Assembly: GCA_963932145.1 (NCBI GenBank)
Contig: CAWVQA010000102.1
Location: 204,350-268,349, forward strand
Direction: 5' to 3'
Length of the DNA stretch: 64,000 nucleotides
DNA from: Acanthosepion lycidas
Taxonomy: Eukaryota; Mollusca; Cephalopoda; Sepiida; Sepiidae
Under the pieces are notes generated by a model that saw only the letters and a list, made by a program, of their open reading frames with translations, was not told the origin of the DNA and did no database searches. Below are positions 1 through 11,833 of this stretch, one piece after another; position 1 is the first letter of the stretch; each line of letters begins with the position of its first letter. A program made the translations under genes and the position numbers.

Positions 1-1040
1 CATATCGATTTTCAATAATATCATTGTTTTTCTAATGTTTTCAAACAGTTATTGATATTTACAAACTAGCGTTGAAAAAGTAGTGAAAAAAGCTAGATTT
101 TGCATGTAAATCGCTATGTAATTAAAAGTTGTGTAAAACATAAAATCTTAAATAAAAGTTTGACAAAACTTCTGAAACTAGTTAAAATCAATAAGTTTTG
201 ATTGATTTCATATCGATTTTCAATAATTTCATTGTTTTTCTAATGTTTTCAAAAAGTTATTTATATTTACAAACTAGCGTTAAAAAGTAGTGAAAACAGC
301 TAGATTTTGCATGTAAATCGCTATGTAATTAAAAGTTGTGTAAAACATAAAATCTTAAATATAACTTTGTCAAAACTTCTGAAACTAGTTAAAATCAATA
401 AGTTTTGATTGATTTCATATCGATTTTCAATAATTTCATTGTTTTTCTAATGTTTTCAAACAGTTTTTTGATATTTACAAACTAGCGTTGAAAAAGTAGT
501 GAAAAAAGCTAGATTTTGCATGTAAATCGCTATGTTATTAAAAGTTGTGTAAAACATAAAATCTTAAATATAACTTTGTCAAAACTTCTGAAACTAGTTA
601 AAATCAATAAGTTTTGATTGATTTCATATCGATTTTCAATAATTTCATTGTTTTTCTAATGTTTTCAAACAGTTATTGATATTTACAAACTAGCGTTGAA
701 AAAGTAGTGAAAAAAGCTAGATTTTGCATGTAAATCCATATGTAATTAAAAGTTGTGTAAAACATAAAATCTTAAATATAACTTTGTCAAAACTTCTGAA
801 ACTAGTTAAAATCAATAAGTTTTGATTGATTTCATATCGATTTTCAATAATTTCATTGTTTTTCTAATGTTTTCAAACAGTTATTGATATTTACAAACTA
901 GCGTTGAAAAAGTAGTGAAAAAAGCAAGATTTTGCTTGTAAATCGCTATGTAATTAAAAGTTGTGTAAAACATAAAATCTTAAATATAACTTTGTCAAAA
1001 CTTCTGAAACTAGTTAAAATCAATAAGTTTTGATTGATTT
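1..1040 (+). repeat. Left cassette Z-Y-X followed by A2-like and B' monomers
   Basis: Five monomers start at 1, 209, 416, 625 and 833. Z has TAATATCATTG near position 20 and ends with AAATAAAAGTTTGAC. Y has AAAAAG, TTATTTATA and the mixed block GTAGTGAAAACAGC. X has an expanded T-run (CAGTTTTTTGATA) and TATGTTATT, making it 209 bp. The fourth copy reads AATCCATATG, and the fifth is B'-like (AAGATTTTGCTTG). The Z-Y-X order recurs at 14530 and 18060, and with Z lacking TAATATC at 23044. Confidence 0.85.
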
Positions 1041-2286
1041 CATATCGATTTTCAATAATTTCATTGTTTTTCTAATGTTTTCAAAGAGTTATTTATATTT
1101 ACAATCTAGCGTTAAAAAGTAGTCAAAACAGCTAGATTTTGCATGTAAATCGCTATGTAATTAAAAGATGGGTAAAACATAAAATCTTAAATATAACTTA
1201 GTCAAAACTTCTGAAACTGGTTAAAATCAATAAGTTTTGATTGATTTCATACCGATTTTCAATAATTTCATTGTTTTTCTAATGTTTTCAAAGTGTTATT
1301 GATATTTACAATCTAGCGTTGAAAAAGTAATGAAAAAAGCTAGATTTTACATGTAAATCGCTATGTAATAAAAAGTTGTGTAAAACATAAAATCTTAAAT
1401 AAAAGTTTGTCAAAACTTATGAAACTAGTTAAAATCAATAAGTTTTGATTGATTTCATATCGATTTTCAATAATTTCATTGTTTTTCTAATGTTTTCAAA
1501 AAGTTATTGATATTTACAAACTAGCGTTGAAAAAGTAGTGAAAAAAGCTAGATTTTGCATGTAAATCGCTATGTAATTAAAAGTTGTGTAAAACATAAAA
1601 TCTTAAATATAAATTTGTCAAAACTTCTGAAACTAGTTAAAATCAATAAGTTTTGATTGATTTCATATCGATTTTCAATAATTTCATTGGTTTTCTAATG
1701 TTTTCAAAGTGTTATTGATATTTACAAACTAGCGTTAAAAAGTAGTCAAAACAGCTAGATTTTGCATGTAAATCGCTATGTAATTAAAAGTTGTGTAAAA
1801 CATAAAATCTTAAATATAACTTTGTCAAAACTTCTGAAACTAGTTAAAATCAATAAGTTTTGATTGATTTCATATCGATTTTCAATAATTTCATTGTTTT
1901 TCTAATGTTTTCAAACAGTTATTGATATTTACAAACTAGCGTTGAAAAAGTAGTGAAAAAAGCTAGATTTTGCATGTAAATCGCTATGTAATTAAAAGTT
2001 GTGTAAAACATAAAATCTTAAATATAACTTTGTCAAAACTTCTGAAACTAGTAAAAATCAATAAGTTTTGATTGATTTCATATCGATTTTCAATAATTTC
2101 ATTGGTTTTCTAATGTTTTCAAACAGTTATTGATATTTACAAACTAGCGTTGAAAAAGTAGTGAAAAAAGCAAGATTTTGCATGTAAATCGCTATGTAAT
2201 TAAAAGTTGTGTAAAACATAAAATCTTAAATATAACTTTGTCAAAACTTCTGAAACTAGTTAAAATCAATAAGGTTTGATTGATTT
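1041..2286 (+). repeat. Higher-order hexamer C-D-E-F-A-B, first copy
   Basis: Monomers start at 1041 (C), 1248 (D), 1456 (E), 1664 (F), 1871 (A, ending CTAGTAAAAATC) and 2079 (B). This is the basic higher-order unit of the left half, 1,246 bp. It is more diverged than later copies: C has AGATGGG, D has AGTAATG, TTTTACATG and GTAATAAAAAG, and E has AATATAAATTTG. B ends with AAGGTTTGATT, a change I see again only near 8498. Confidence 0.85.
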
Positions 2287-3141
2287 CATATCGATTTTCA
2301 ATAATTTCATTGTTTTTCTAATGTTTTCAAAGAGTTATTGATATTTACAATCTAGCGTTAAAAAGTAGTCAAAACAGCTAGATTTTGCATGTAAATCGCT
2401 ATGTAATTAAAAGTTGGGTAAAACATAAAATCTTAAATATAACTTAGTCAAAACTTCTGAAACTAGTTAAAATCAATAAGTTTTGATTGATTTCATACCG
2501 ATTTTCAATAATTTCATTGTTTTTCTAATGTTTTCAAAGTGTTATTGATATTTACAATCTAGCGTTGAAAAAGTAGTGAAAAAAGCTAGATTTTGCATGT
2601 AAATCGCTATGTAATTAAAAGTTGTGTAAAACATAAAATCTTAAATAAAAGTTTGTCAAAACTTATGAAACTAGTTAAAATCAATAAGTTTTGATTGATT
2701 TCATATCGATTTTCAATAATTTCATTGTTTTTCTAATGTTTTCAAAAAGTTATTGATATTTACAAACTAACGTTGAAAAAGTAGTGAAAAAAGCTAGATT
2801 TTGATGTAAATCGCTATGTAATTAAAAGTTGTGTAAAACATAAAATCTTAAATATAACTTTGTCAAAACTTCTGAAACTAGTTAAAATCAATAAGTTTTG
2901 ATTGATTTCATATCGATTTTCAATAATTTCATTGGTTTTCTAATGTTTTCAAAGTGTTATTGATATTTACAAACTAGCGTTAAAAAGTAGTCAAAACAGC
3001 TAGATTTTGCATGTAAATCGCTATGTAATTAAAAGTTGTGTAAAACATAAAATCTTAAATATAACTTTGTCAAAACTTCTGAAACTAGTTAAAATCAATA
3101 AGTTTTGATTGATTTCATATCGATTTTCAATAATTTCATTG

Positions 3142-3253
3142 TTTTTCTAATGTTTTCAAACAGTTATTGATATTTACAAACTAGCGTTGAAAAAGTAGTG
3201 AAAAAAGCTAGATTTTGCATGTAAATCGCTATGTAATTAAAAGTTGTGTAAAA
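3142..3253 (+). other. Three pairs of A/T-tracts spaced about one helical turn (representative)
   Basis: Runs lie at 3142-3146 (T5) and 3153-3156 (T4), at 3190-3194 (A5) and 3201-3206 (A6), and at 3239-3242 (A4) and 3250-3253 (A4). Starts within each pair are 11 bases apart, and the pairs are 48 to 49 bases apart. Helically phased A-tracts are known to bend DNA. The short-block classes C and F keep two tracts with the same 11-base step. Curvature is inferred. Confidence 0.6.
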
Positions 3254-3277
3254 CATAAAATCTTAAATATAACTTTG

Positions 3278-3316
3278 TCAAAACTTCTGAAACTAGTTAA
3301 AATCAATAAGTTTTGA
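3278..3316 (+). other. Second, overlapping 9-bp inverted repeat (representative)
   Basis: TCAAAACTT (3278-3286) is the exact reverse complement of AAGTTTTGA (3308-3316), with 21 bases between them that include the self-complementary AACTAGTT (3291-3298). This pairing shares bases with the 8-bp dyad at 3300-3323, so the two folds are mutually exclusive. Copies with CTTATG instead of CTTCTG keep the nine-base arm, because the change lies just outside it. Whether either structure forms is not shown by sequence. Confidence 0.65.
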
Positions 3317-3323
3317 TTGATTT
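3300..3323 (+). other. 8-bp dyad at the monomer end, present in every copy (representative)
   Basis: AAATCAAT (3300-3307), an 8-base loop AAGTTTTG (3308-3315) and ATTGATTT (3316-3323) form a perfect inverted repeat able to fold as a hairpin. The same dyad ends nearly every monomer. Departures are few: AAGGTTTG near 2272 and 8498, AATATGTTTTG near 50220 and 51674, TTGTTTGATT near 32791 and AATCAAAAAG near 54993. This is among the least variable parts of the unit. A protein-binding or structural role is inferred from conservation only. Confidence 0.8.
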
Positions 3324-3946
3324 CATATCGATTTTCAATAATTTCATTGTTTTTCTAATGTTTTCAAACAGTTATTGATATTTACAAACTAGCGTTGAAA
3401 AAGTAGTGAAAAAAGCAAGATTTTGCATGTAAATCGCTATGTAATTAAAAGTTGTGTAAAACATAAAATCTTAAATATAACTTTGTCAAAACTTCTGAAA
3501 CTAGTTAAAATCAATAAGTTTTGATTGATTTCATATCGATTTTCAATAATTTCATTGTTTTTCTAATGTTTTCAAACAGTTATTGATATTTACAAACTAG
3601 CGTTGAAAAAGTAGTGAAAAAAGCTAGATTTTGCATGTAAATCCCTATGTAATTAAAAGTTGTGTAAAACATAAAATCTTAAATATAGCTTTGTCAAAAC
3701 TTCTGAAACTAGTTAAAATCAATAAGTTTTGATTGATTTCATATCGATTTTCAATAATTTCATTGTTTTTCTAATGTTTTCAAACAGTTATTGATATTTA
3801 CAAACTAGCGTTGAAAAAGTAGTGAAAAAAGCAAGATTTTGCATGTAAATCGCTATGTAATTAAAAGTTGTGTAAAACATAAAATCTTAAATATAACTTT
3901 GTCAAACTTCTGAAACTAGTTAAAATCAATAAGTTTTGATTGATTT

Positions 3947-5192
3947 CATATCGATTTTCAATAATTTCATTGTTTTTCTAATGTTTTCAAAGAGTTATTG
4001 ATATTTACAATCTAGCGTTAAAAAGTAGTCAAAACAGCTAGATTTTGCATGTAAATCGCTATGTAATTAAAAGTTGGGTAAAACATAAAATCTTAAATAT
4101 AACTTAGTCAAAACTTCTGAAACTGGTTAAAATCAATAAGTTTTGATTGATTTCATACCGATTTTCAATAATTTCATTGTTTTTCTAATGTTTTCAAAGT
4201 GTTATTGATATTTACAATCTAGCGTTGAAAAAGTAGTGAAAAAAGCTAGATTTTGCATGTAAATCGCTATGTAATTAAAAGTTGTGTAAAACATAAAATC
4301 TTAAATAAAAGTTTGTCAAAACTTATGAAACTAGTTAAAATCAATAAGTTTTGATTGATTTCATATCGATTTTCAATAATTTCATTGTTTTTCTAATGTT
4401 TTCAAAAAGTTATTGATATTTACAAACTAGCGTTGAAAAAGTAGTGAAAAAAGCTAGATTTTGCATGTAAATCGCTATGTAATTAAAAGTTGTGTAAAAC
4501 ATAAAATCTTAAATATAACTTTGTCAAAACTTCTGAAACTAGTTAAAATCAATAAGTTTTGATTGATTTCATATCGATTTTCAATAATTTCATTGGTTTT
4601 CTAATGTTTTCAAAGTGTTATTGATATTTACAAACTAGCGTTAAAAAGTAGTCAAAACAGCTAGATTTTGCATGTAAATCGCTATGTAATTAAAAGTTGT
4701 GTAAAACATAAAATCTTAAATATAACTTTGTCAAAACTTCTGAAACTAGTTAAAATCAATAAGTTTTGATTGATTTCATATCGATTTTCAATAATTTCAT
4801 TGTTTTTCTAATGTTTTCAAACAGTTATTGATATTTACAAACTAGCGTTGAAAAAGTAGTGAAAAAAGCTAGATTTTGCATGTAAATCGCTATGTAATTA
4901 AAAGTTGTGTAAAACATAAAATCTTAAATATAACTTTGTCAAAACTTCTGAAACTAGTTAAAATCAATAAGTTTTGATTGATTTCATATCGATTTTCAAT
5001 AATTTCATTGGTTTTCTAATGTTTTCAAACAGTTATTGATATTTACAAACTAGCGTTGAAAAAGTAGTGAAAAAAGCAAGATTTTGCATGGAAATCGATA
5101 TGTAATTAAAAGTTGTGTAAAACATAAAATCTTAAATATAACTTTGTCAAAACTTCTGAAACTAGTTAAAATCAATAAGTTTTGATTGATTT
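3947..5192 (+). repeat. Higher-order hexamer C-D-E-F-A-B*
   Basis: Monomers start at 3947, 4154, 4362, 4570, 4777 and 4985. C ends in ACTGGTT, E has the unshortened TTTTGCATG, and the sixth monomer is B* (GCATGGAAATCGATATG near 5085). With the preceding octamer it forms a 14-monomer unit of 2,906 bp, which is repeated immediately to the right. Confidence 0.85.
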
Positions 5193-6852
5193 CATATCGA
5201 TTTTCAATAATTTCATTGTTTTTCTAATGTTTTCAAAGAGTTATTGATATTTACAATCTAGCGTTAAAAAGTAGTCAAAACAGCTAGATTTTGCATGTAA
5301 ATCGCTATGTAATTAAAAGTTGGGTAAAACATAAAATCTTAAATATAACTTAGTCAAAACTTCTGAAACTAGTTAAAATCAATAAGTTTTGATTGATTTC
5401 ATACCGATTTTCAATAATTTCATTGTTTTTCTAATGTTTTCAAAGTGTTATTGATATTTACAATCTAGCGTTGAAAAAGTAGTGAAAAAAGCTAGATTTT
5501 GCATGTAAATCGCTATGTAATTAAAAGTTGTGTAAAACATAAAATCTTAAATAAAAGTTTGTCAAAACTTATGAAACTAGTTAAAATCAATAAGTTTTGA
5601 TTGATTTCATATCGATTTTCAATAATTTCATTGTTTTTCTAATGTTTTCAAAAAGTTATTGATATTTACAAACTAACGTTGAAAAAGTAGTGAAAAAAGC
5701 TAGATTTTGATGTAAATCGCTATGTAATTAAAAGTTGTGTAAAACATAAAATCTTAAATATAACTTTGTCAAAACTTCTGAAACTAGTTAAAATCAATAA
5801 GTTTTGATTGATTTCATATCGATTTTCAATAATTTCATTGGTTTTCTAATGTTTTCAAAGTGTTATTGATATTTACAAACTAGCGTTAAAAAGTAGTCAA
5901 AACAGCTAGATTTTGCATGTAAATCGCTATGTAATTAAAAGTTGTGTAAAACATAAAATCTTAAATATAACTTTGTCAAAACTTCTGAAACTAGTTAAAA
6001 TCAATAATTTTTGATTGATTTCATATCGATTTTCAATAATTTCATTGTTTTTCTAATGTTTTCAAACAGTTATTGATATTTACAAACTAGCGTTGAAAAA
6101 GTAGTGAAAAAAGCTAGATTTTGCATGTAAATCGCTATGTAATTAAAAGTTGTGTAAAACATAAAATCTTAAATATAACTTTGTCAAAACTTCTGAAACT
6201 AGTTAAAATCAATAAGTTTTGATTGATTTCATATCGATTTTCAATAATTTCATTGTTTTTCTAATGTTTTCAAACAGTTATTGATATTTACAAACTAGCG
6301 TTGAAAAAGTAGTGAAAAAAGCAAGATTTTGCATGTAAATCGCTATGTAATTAAAAGTTGTGTAAAACATAAAATCTTAAATATAACTTTGTCAAAACTT
6401 CTGAAACTAGTTAAAATCAATAAGTTTTGATTGATTTCATATCGATTTTCAATAATTTCATTGTTTTTCTAATGTTTTCAAACAGTTATTGATATTTACA
6501 AACTAGCGTTGAAAAAGTAGTGAAAAAAGCTAGATTTTGCATGTAAATCCCTATGTAATTAAAAGTTGTGTAAAACATAAAATCTTAAATATAGCTTTGT
6601 CAAAACTTCTGAAACTAGTTAAAATCAATAAGTTTTGATTGATTTCATATCGATTTTCAATAATTTCATTGTTTTTCTAATGTTTTCAAACAGTTATTGA
6701 TATTTACAAACTAGCGTTGAAAAAGTAGTGAAAAAAGCAAGATTTTGCATGTAAATCGCTATGTAATTAAAAGTTGTGTAAAACATAAAATCTTAAATAT
6801 AACTTTGTCAAACTTCTGAAACTAGTTAAAATCAATAAGTTTTGATTGATTT
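5193..6852 (+). repeat. Second octamer C-D-E-F-A-B'-A2-B'
   Basis: Starts are at 5193, 5400, 5608, 5815, 6022, 6230, 6438 and 6646. It carries the same private markers as 2287-3946: AACTAACG with TTTTGATG in E, CCCTATG and ATAGC in A2, and GTCAAACTTC in the last B'. F here ends with AATAATTTTTG, a private change near 6002. Confidence 0.85.
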
Positions 6853-7890
6853 CATATCGATTTTCAATAATTTCATTGTTTTTCTAATGTTTTCAAAGAG
6901 TTATTGATATTTACACTCTAGCGTTAAAAAGTAGTCAAAACAGCTAGATTTTGCATGTAAATCGCTATGTAATTAAAAGTTGGGTAAAACATAAAATCTT
7001 AAATATAACTTAGTCAAAACTTCTGAAACTGGTTAAAATCAATAAGTTTTGATTGATTTCATACCGATTTTCAATAATTTCATTGTTTTTCTAATGTTTT
7101 CAAAGTGTTATTGATATTTACAATCTAGCGTTGAAAAAGTAGTGAAAAAAGCTAGATTTTGCATGTAAATCGCTATGTAATTAAAAGTTGTGTAAAACAT
7201 AAAATCTTAAATAAAAGTTTGTCAAAACTTATGAAACTAGTTAAAATCAATAAGTTTTGATTGATTTCATATCGATTTTCAATAATTTCATTGTTTTTCT
7301 AATGTTTTCAAAAAGTTATTGATATTTACAAACTAGCGTTGAAAAAGTAGTGAAAAAAGCTAGATTTTGCATGTAAATCGCTATGTAATTAAAAGTTGTG
7401 TAAAACATAAAATCTTAAATATAACTTTGTCAAAACTTCTGAAACTAGTTAAAATCAATAAGTTTTGATTGATTTCATATCGATTTTCAATAATTTCATT
7501 GGTTTTCTAATGTTTTCAAAGTGTTATTGATATTTACAAACTAGCGTTAAAAAGTAGTCAAAACAGCTAGATTTTGCATGTAAATCGCTATGTAATTAAA
7601 AGTTGTGTAAAACATAAAATCTTAAATATAACTTTGTCAAAACTTCTGAAACTAGTTAAAATCAATAAGTTTTGATTGATTTCATATCGATTTTCAATAA
7701 TTTCATTGGTTTTCTAATGTTTTCAAACAGTTATTGATATTTACAAACTAGCGTTGAAAAAGTAGTGAAAAAAGCAAGATTTTGCATGGAAATCGATATG
7801 TAATTAAAAGTTGTGTAAAACATAAAATCTTAAATATAACTTTGTCAAAACTTCTGAAACTAGTTAAAATCAATAAGTTTTGATTGATTT
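6853..7890 (+). repeat. Contracted hexamer C-D-E-F-B* (A monomer missing)
   Basis: Starts are at 6853, 7060, 7268, 7476 and 7683. The order matches 3947-5192, but F is followed directly by B*, so one 208-bp A monomer is absent. C carries a private ACACTCTAGCG. The loss is in register, as expected from unequal exchange between F-A and A-B boundaries. Confidence 0.8.
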
Positions 7891-8512
7891 CATATCGATT
7901 TTCAATAATTTCATTGTTTTTCTAATGTTTTCAAAGAGTTATTGATATTTACAATCTAGCGTTAAAAAGTAGTCAAAACAGCTAGATTTTGCATGTAAAT
8001 CGCTATGTAATTAAAAGTTGGGTAAAACATAAAATCTTAAATATAACTTAGTCAAAACTTCTGAAACTAGTTAAAATCAATAAGTTTTGATTGATTTCAT
8101 ACCGATTTTCAATAATTTCATTGTTTTTCTAATGTTTTCAAAGAGTTATTGATATTTACAATCTAGCGTTAAAAAGTAGTCAAAACAGCTAGATTTTGCA
8201 TGTAAATCGCTATGTAATTAAAAGTTGGGTAAAACATAAAATCTTAAATATAACTTTGTCAAAACTTCTGAAACTAGTAAAAATCAATAAGTTTTGATTG
8301 ATTTCATATCGATTTTCAATAATTTCATTGGTTTTCTAATGTTTTCAAACAGTTATTGATATTTACAAACTAGCGTTGAAAAAGTAGTGAAAAAAGCAAG
8401 ATTTTGCATGTAAATCGCTATGTAATTAAAAGTTGTGTAAAACATAAAATCTTAAATATAACTTTGTCAAAACTTCTGAAACTAGTTAAAATCAATAAGG
8501 TTTGATTGATTT
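7891..8512 (+). repeat. C-C'-B trimer linker
   Basis: Starts are at 7891 (C), 8098 (C', which begins CATACCG and has GGG but ends ACTTTGTC and CTAGTAAAAATC) and 8305 (B, ending AAGGTTTGATT). The same trimer order occurs at 13080-13701 and 16609-17230, but only this B shares the AAGGTTTG change with the B at 2079. This suggests the copies on its right descend from a block like that starting at 2079. Confidence 0.8.
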
Positions 8513-10172
8513 CATATCGATTTTCAATAATTTCATTGTTTTTCTAATGTTTTCAAAGAGTTATTGATATTTACAATCTAGCGTTAAAAAGTAGTCAAAA
8601 CAGCTAGATTTTGCATGTAAATCGCTATGTAATTAAAAGTTGGGTAAAACATAAAATCTTAAATATAACTTAGTCAAAACTTCTGAAACTAGTTAAAATC
8701 AATAAGTTTTGATTGATTTCATACCGATTTTCAATAATTTCATTGTTTTTCTAATGTTTTCAAAGTGTTATTGATATTTACAATCTAGCGTTGAAAAAGT
8801 AGTGAAAAAAGCTAGATTTTGCATGTAAATCGCTATGTAATTAAAAGTTGTGTAAAACATAAAATCTTAAATAAAAGTTTGTCAAAACTTATGAAACTAG
8901 TTAAAATCAATAAGTTTTGATTGATTTCATATCGATTTTCAATAATTTCATTGTTTTTCTAATGTTTTCAAAAAGTTATTGATATTTACAAACTAACGTT
9001 GAAAAAGTAGTGAAAAAAGCTAGATTTTGATGTAAATCGCTATGTAATTAAAAGTTGTGTAAAACATAAAATCTTAAATATAACTTTGTCAAAACTTCTG
9101 AAACTAGTTAAAATCAATAAGTTTTGATTGATTTCATATCGATTTTCAATAATTTCATTGGTTTTCTAATGTTTTCAAAGTGTTATTGATATTTACAAAC
9201 TAGCGTTAAAAAGTAGTCAAAACAGCTAGATTTTGCATGTAAATCGCTATGTAATTAAAAGTTGTGTAAAACATAAAATCTTAAATATAACTTTGTCAAA
9301 ACTTCTGAAACTAGTTAAAATCAATAAGTTTTGATTGATTTCATATCGATTTTCAATAATTTCATTGTTTTTCTAATGTTTTCAAACAGTTATTGATATT
9401 TACAAACTAGCGTTGAAAAAGTAGTGAAAAAAGCTAGATTTTGCATGTAAATCGCTATGTAATTAAAAGTTGTGTAAAACATAAAATCTTAAATATAACT
9501 TTGTCAAAACTTCTGAAACTAGTTAAAATCAATAAGTTTTGATTGATTTCATATCGATTTTCAATAATTTCATTGTTTTTCTAATGTTTTCAAACAGTTA
9601 TTGATATTTACAAACTAGCGTTGAAAAAGTAGTGAAAAAAGCAAGATTTTGCATGTAAATCGCTATGTAATTAAAAGTTGTGTAAAACATAAAATCTTAA
9701 ATATAACTTTGTCAAAACTTCTGAAACTAGTTAAAATCAATAAGTTTTGATTGATTTCATATCGATTTTCAATAATTTCATTGTTTTTCTAATGTTTTCA
9801 AACAGTTATTGATATTTACAAACTAGCGTTGAAAAAGTAGTGAAAAAAGCTAGATTTTGCATGTAAATCCCTATGTAATTAAAAGTTGTGTAAAACATAA
9901 AATCTTAAATATAGCTTTGTCAAAACTTCTGAAACTAGTTAAAATCAATAAGTTTTGATTGATTTCATATCGATTTTCAATAATTTCATTGTTTTTCTAA
10001 TGTTTTCAAACAGTTATTGATATTTACAAACTAGCGTTGAAAAAGTAGTGAAAAAAGCAAGATTTTGCATGTAAATCGCTATGTAATTAAAAGTTGTGTA
10101 AAACATAAAATCTTAAATATAACTTTGTCAAACTTCTGAAACTAGTTAAAATCAATAAGTTTTGATTGATTT
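8513..10172 (+). repeat. Third octamer C-D-E-F-A-B'-A2-B'
   Basis: Starts are at 8513, 8720, 8928, 9135, 9342, 9550, 9758 and 9966. E has the AACTAACG plus TTTTGATG pair, A2 has CCCTATG and ATAGC, and the last B' has GTCAAACTTC. It is followed head-to-tail by another octamer, giving a 1,660-bp tandem pair. Confidence 0.85.
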
Positions 10173-11833
10173 CATATCGATTTTCAATAATTTCATTGTT
10201 TTTCTAATGTTTTCAAAGAGTTATTGATATTTACAATCTAGCGTTAAAAAGTAGTCAAAACAGCTAGATTTTGCATGTAAATCGCTATGTAATTAAAAGT
10301 TGGGTAAAACATAAAATCTTAAATATAACTTAGTCAAAACTTCTGAAACTGGTTAAAATCAATAAGTTTTGATTGATTTCATACCGATTTTCAATAATTT
10401 CATTGTTTTTCTAATGTTTTCAAAGTGTTATTGATATTTACAATCTAGCGTTGAAAAAGTAGTGAAAAAAGCTAGATTTTGCATGTAAATCGCTATGTAA
10501 TTAAAAGTTGTGTAAAACATAAAATCTTAAATAAAAGTTTGTCAAAACTTATGAAACTAGTTAAAATCAATAAGTTTTGATTGATTTCATATCGATTTTC
10601 AATAATTTCATTGTTTTTCTAATGTTTTCAAAAAGTTATTGATATTTACAAACTAGCGTTGAAAAAGTAGTGAAAAAAGCTAGATTTTGCATGTAAATCG
10701 CTATGTAATTAAAAGTTGTGTAAAACATAAAATCTTAAATATAACTTTGTCAAAACTTCTGAAACTAGTTAAAATCAATAAGTTTTGATTGATTTCATAT
10801 CGATTTTCAATAATTTCATTGGTTTTCTAATGTTTTCAAAGTGTTATTGATATTTACAAACTAGCGTTAAAAAGTAGTCAAAACAGCTAGATTTTGCATG
10901 TAAATCGCTATGTAATTAAAAGTTGTGTAAAACATAAAATCTTAAATATAACTTTGTCAAAACTTCTGAAACTAGTTAAAATCAATAAGTTTTGATTGAT
11001 TTCATATCGATTTTCAATAATTTCATTGTTTTTCTAATGTTTTCAAACAGTTATTGATATTTACAAACTAGCGTTGAAAAAGTAGTGAAAAAAGCTAGAT
11101 TTTGCATGTAAATCGCTATGTAATTAAAAGTTGTGTAAAACATAAAATCTTAAATATAACTTTGTCAAAACTTCTGAAACTAGTTAAAATCAATAAGTTT
11201 TGATTGATTTCATATCGATTTTCAATAATTTCATTGTTTTTCTAATGTTTTCAAACAGTTATTGATATTTACAAACTAGCGTTGAAAAAGTAGTGAAAAA
11301 AGCAAGATTTTGCATGTAAATCGCTATGTAATTAAAAGTTGTGTAAAACATAAAATCTTAAATATAACTTTGTCAAAACTTCTGAAACTAGTTAAAATCA
11401 ATAAGTTTTGATTGATTTCATATCGATTTTCAATAATTTCATTGTTTTTCTAATGTTTTCAAACAGTTATTGATATTTACAAACTAGCGTTGAAAAAGTA
11501 GTGAAAAAAGCTAGATTTTGCATGTAAATCCCTATGTAATTAAAAGTTGTGTAAAACATAAAATCTTAAATATAGCTTTGTCAAAACTTCTGAAACTAGT
11601 TAAAATCAATAAGTTTTGATTGATTTCATATCGATTTTCAATAATTTCATTGTTTTTCTAATGTTTTCAAACAGTTATTGATATTTACAAACTAGCGTTG
11701 AAAAAGTAGTGAAAAAAGCAAGATTTTGCATGTAAATCGCTATGTAATTAAAAGTTGTGTAAAACATAAAATCTTAAATATAACTTTGTCAAACTTCTGA
11801 AACTAGTTAAAATCAATAAGTTTTGATTGATTT
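10173..11833 (+). repeat. Fourth octamer C-D-E-F-A-B'-A2-B'
   Basis: Starts are at 10173, 10380, 10588, 10796, 11003, 11211, 11419 and 11627. It differs from the neighbouring octamer on the left mainly in C (ACTGGTT, not ACTAGTT) and E (normal ACTAGCG and TTTTGCATG). This copy therefore looks like a fusion of a hexamer-type left half (as at 3947) with an octamer-type right half. Confidence 0.85.

Larger units (their letters stand above)
3116..3323 (+). repeat. Representative 208-bp monomer (class A, reference for numbering)
   Basis: This copy carries the commonest base at every diagnostic site, so it serves as the reference. In monomer numbering: palindrome ATCGAT at 4-9; T-tracts at 27-31 and 38-41; CA at 46-47; A at 65; A-tracts at 75-79 and 86-91; TGCATG at 101-106; CGCTATG at 112-118; A-tracts at 124-127 and 135-138; palindrome AACTAGTT at 176-183; dyad at 185-208. 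It has three CpG (6-7, 70-71, 112-113). The main class-defining sites are 5, 27, 46-47, 65, 71-93, 94-95, 113-114, 132, 155, 158, 161, 172, 180 and 183. Confidence 0.95.
2287..3946 (+). repeat. Higher-order octamer C-D-E-F-A-B'-A2-B'
   Basis: Eight monomers start at 2287, 2494, 2702, 2909, 3116, 3324, 3532 and 3740. E carries the linked pair AACTAACG plus TTTTGATG (one C lost). A2 carries CCCTATG and AAATATAGC, and the last B' has lost an A (GTCAAACTTC). The octamer equals the hexamer with an added A2-B' dimer, and it recurs at 5193, 8513 and 10173. Confidence 0.85.

Noticed and set aside
3214-3230. GCATGTAAATC as an octamer (POU) or replication-origin consensus site
   Set aside because: It differs from ATGCAAAT and from yeast-type origin consensus at key positions, and short AT-rich matches are expected by chance at 77% A+T.
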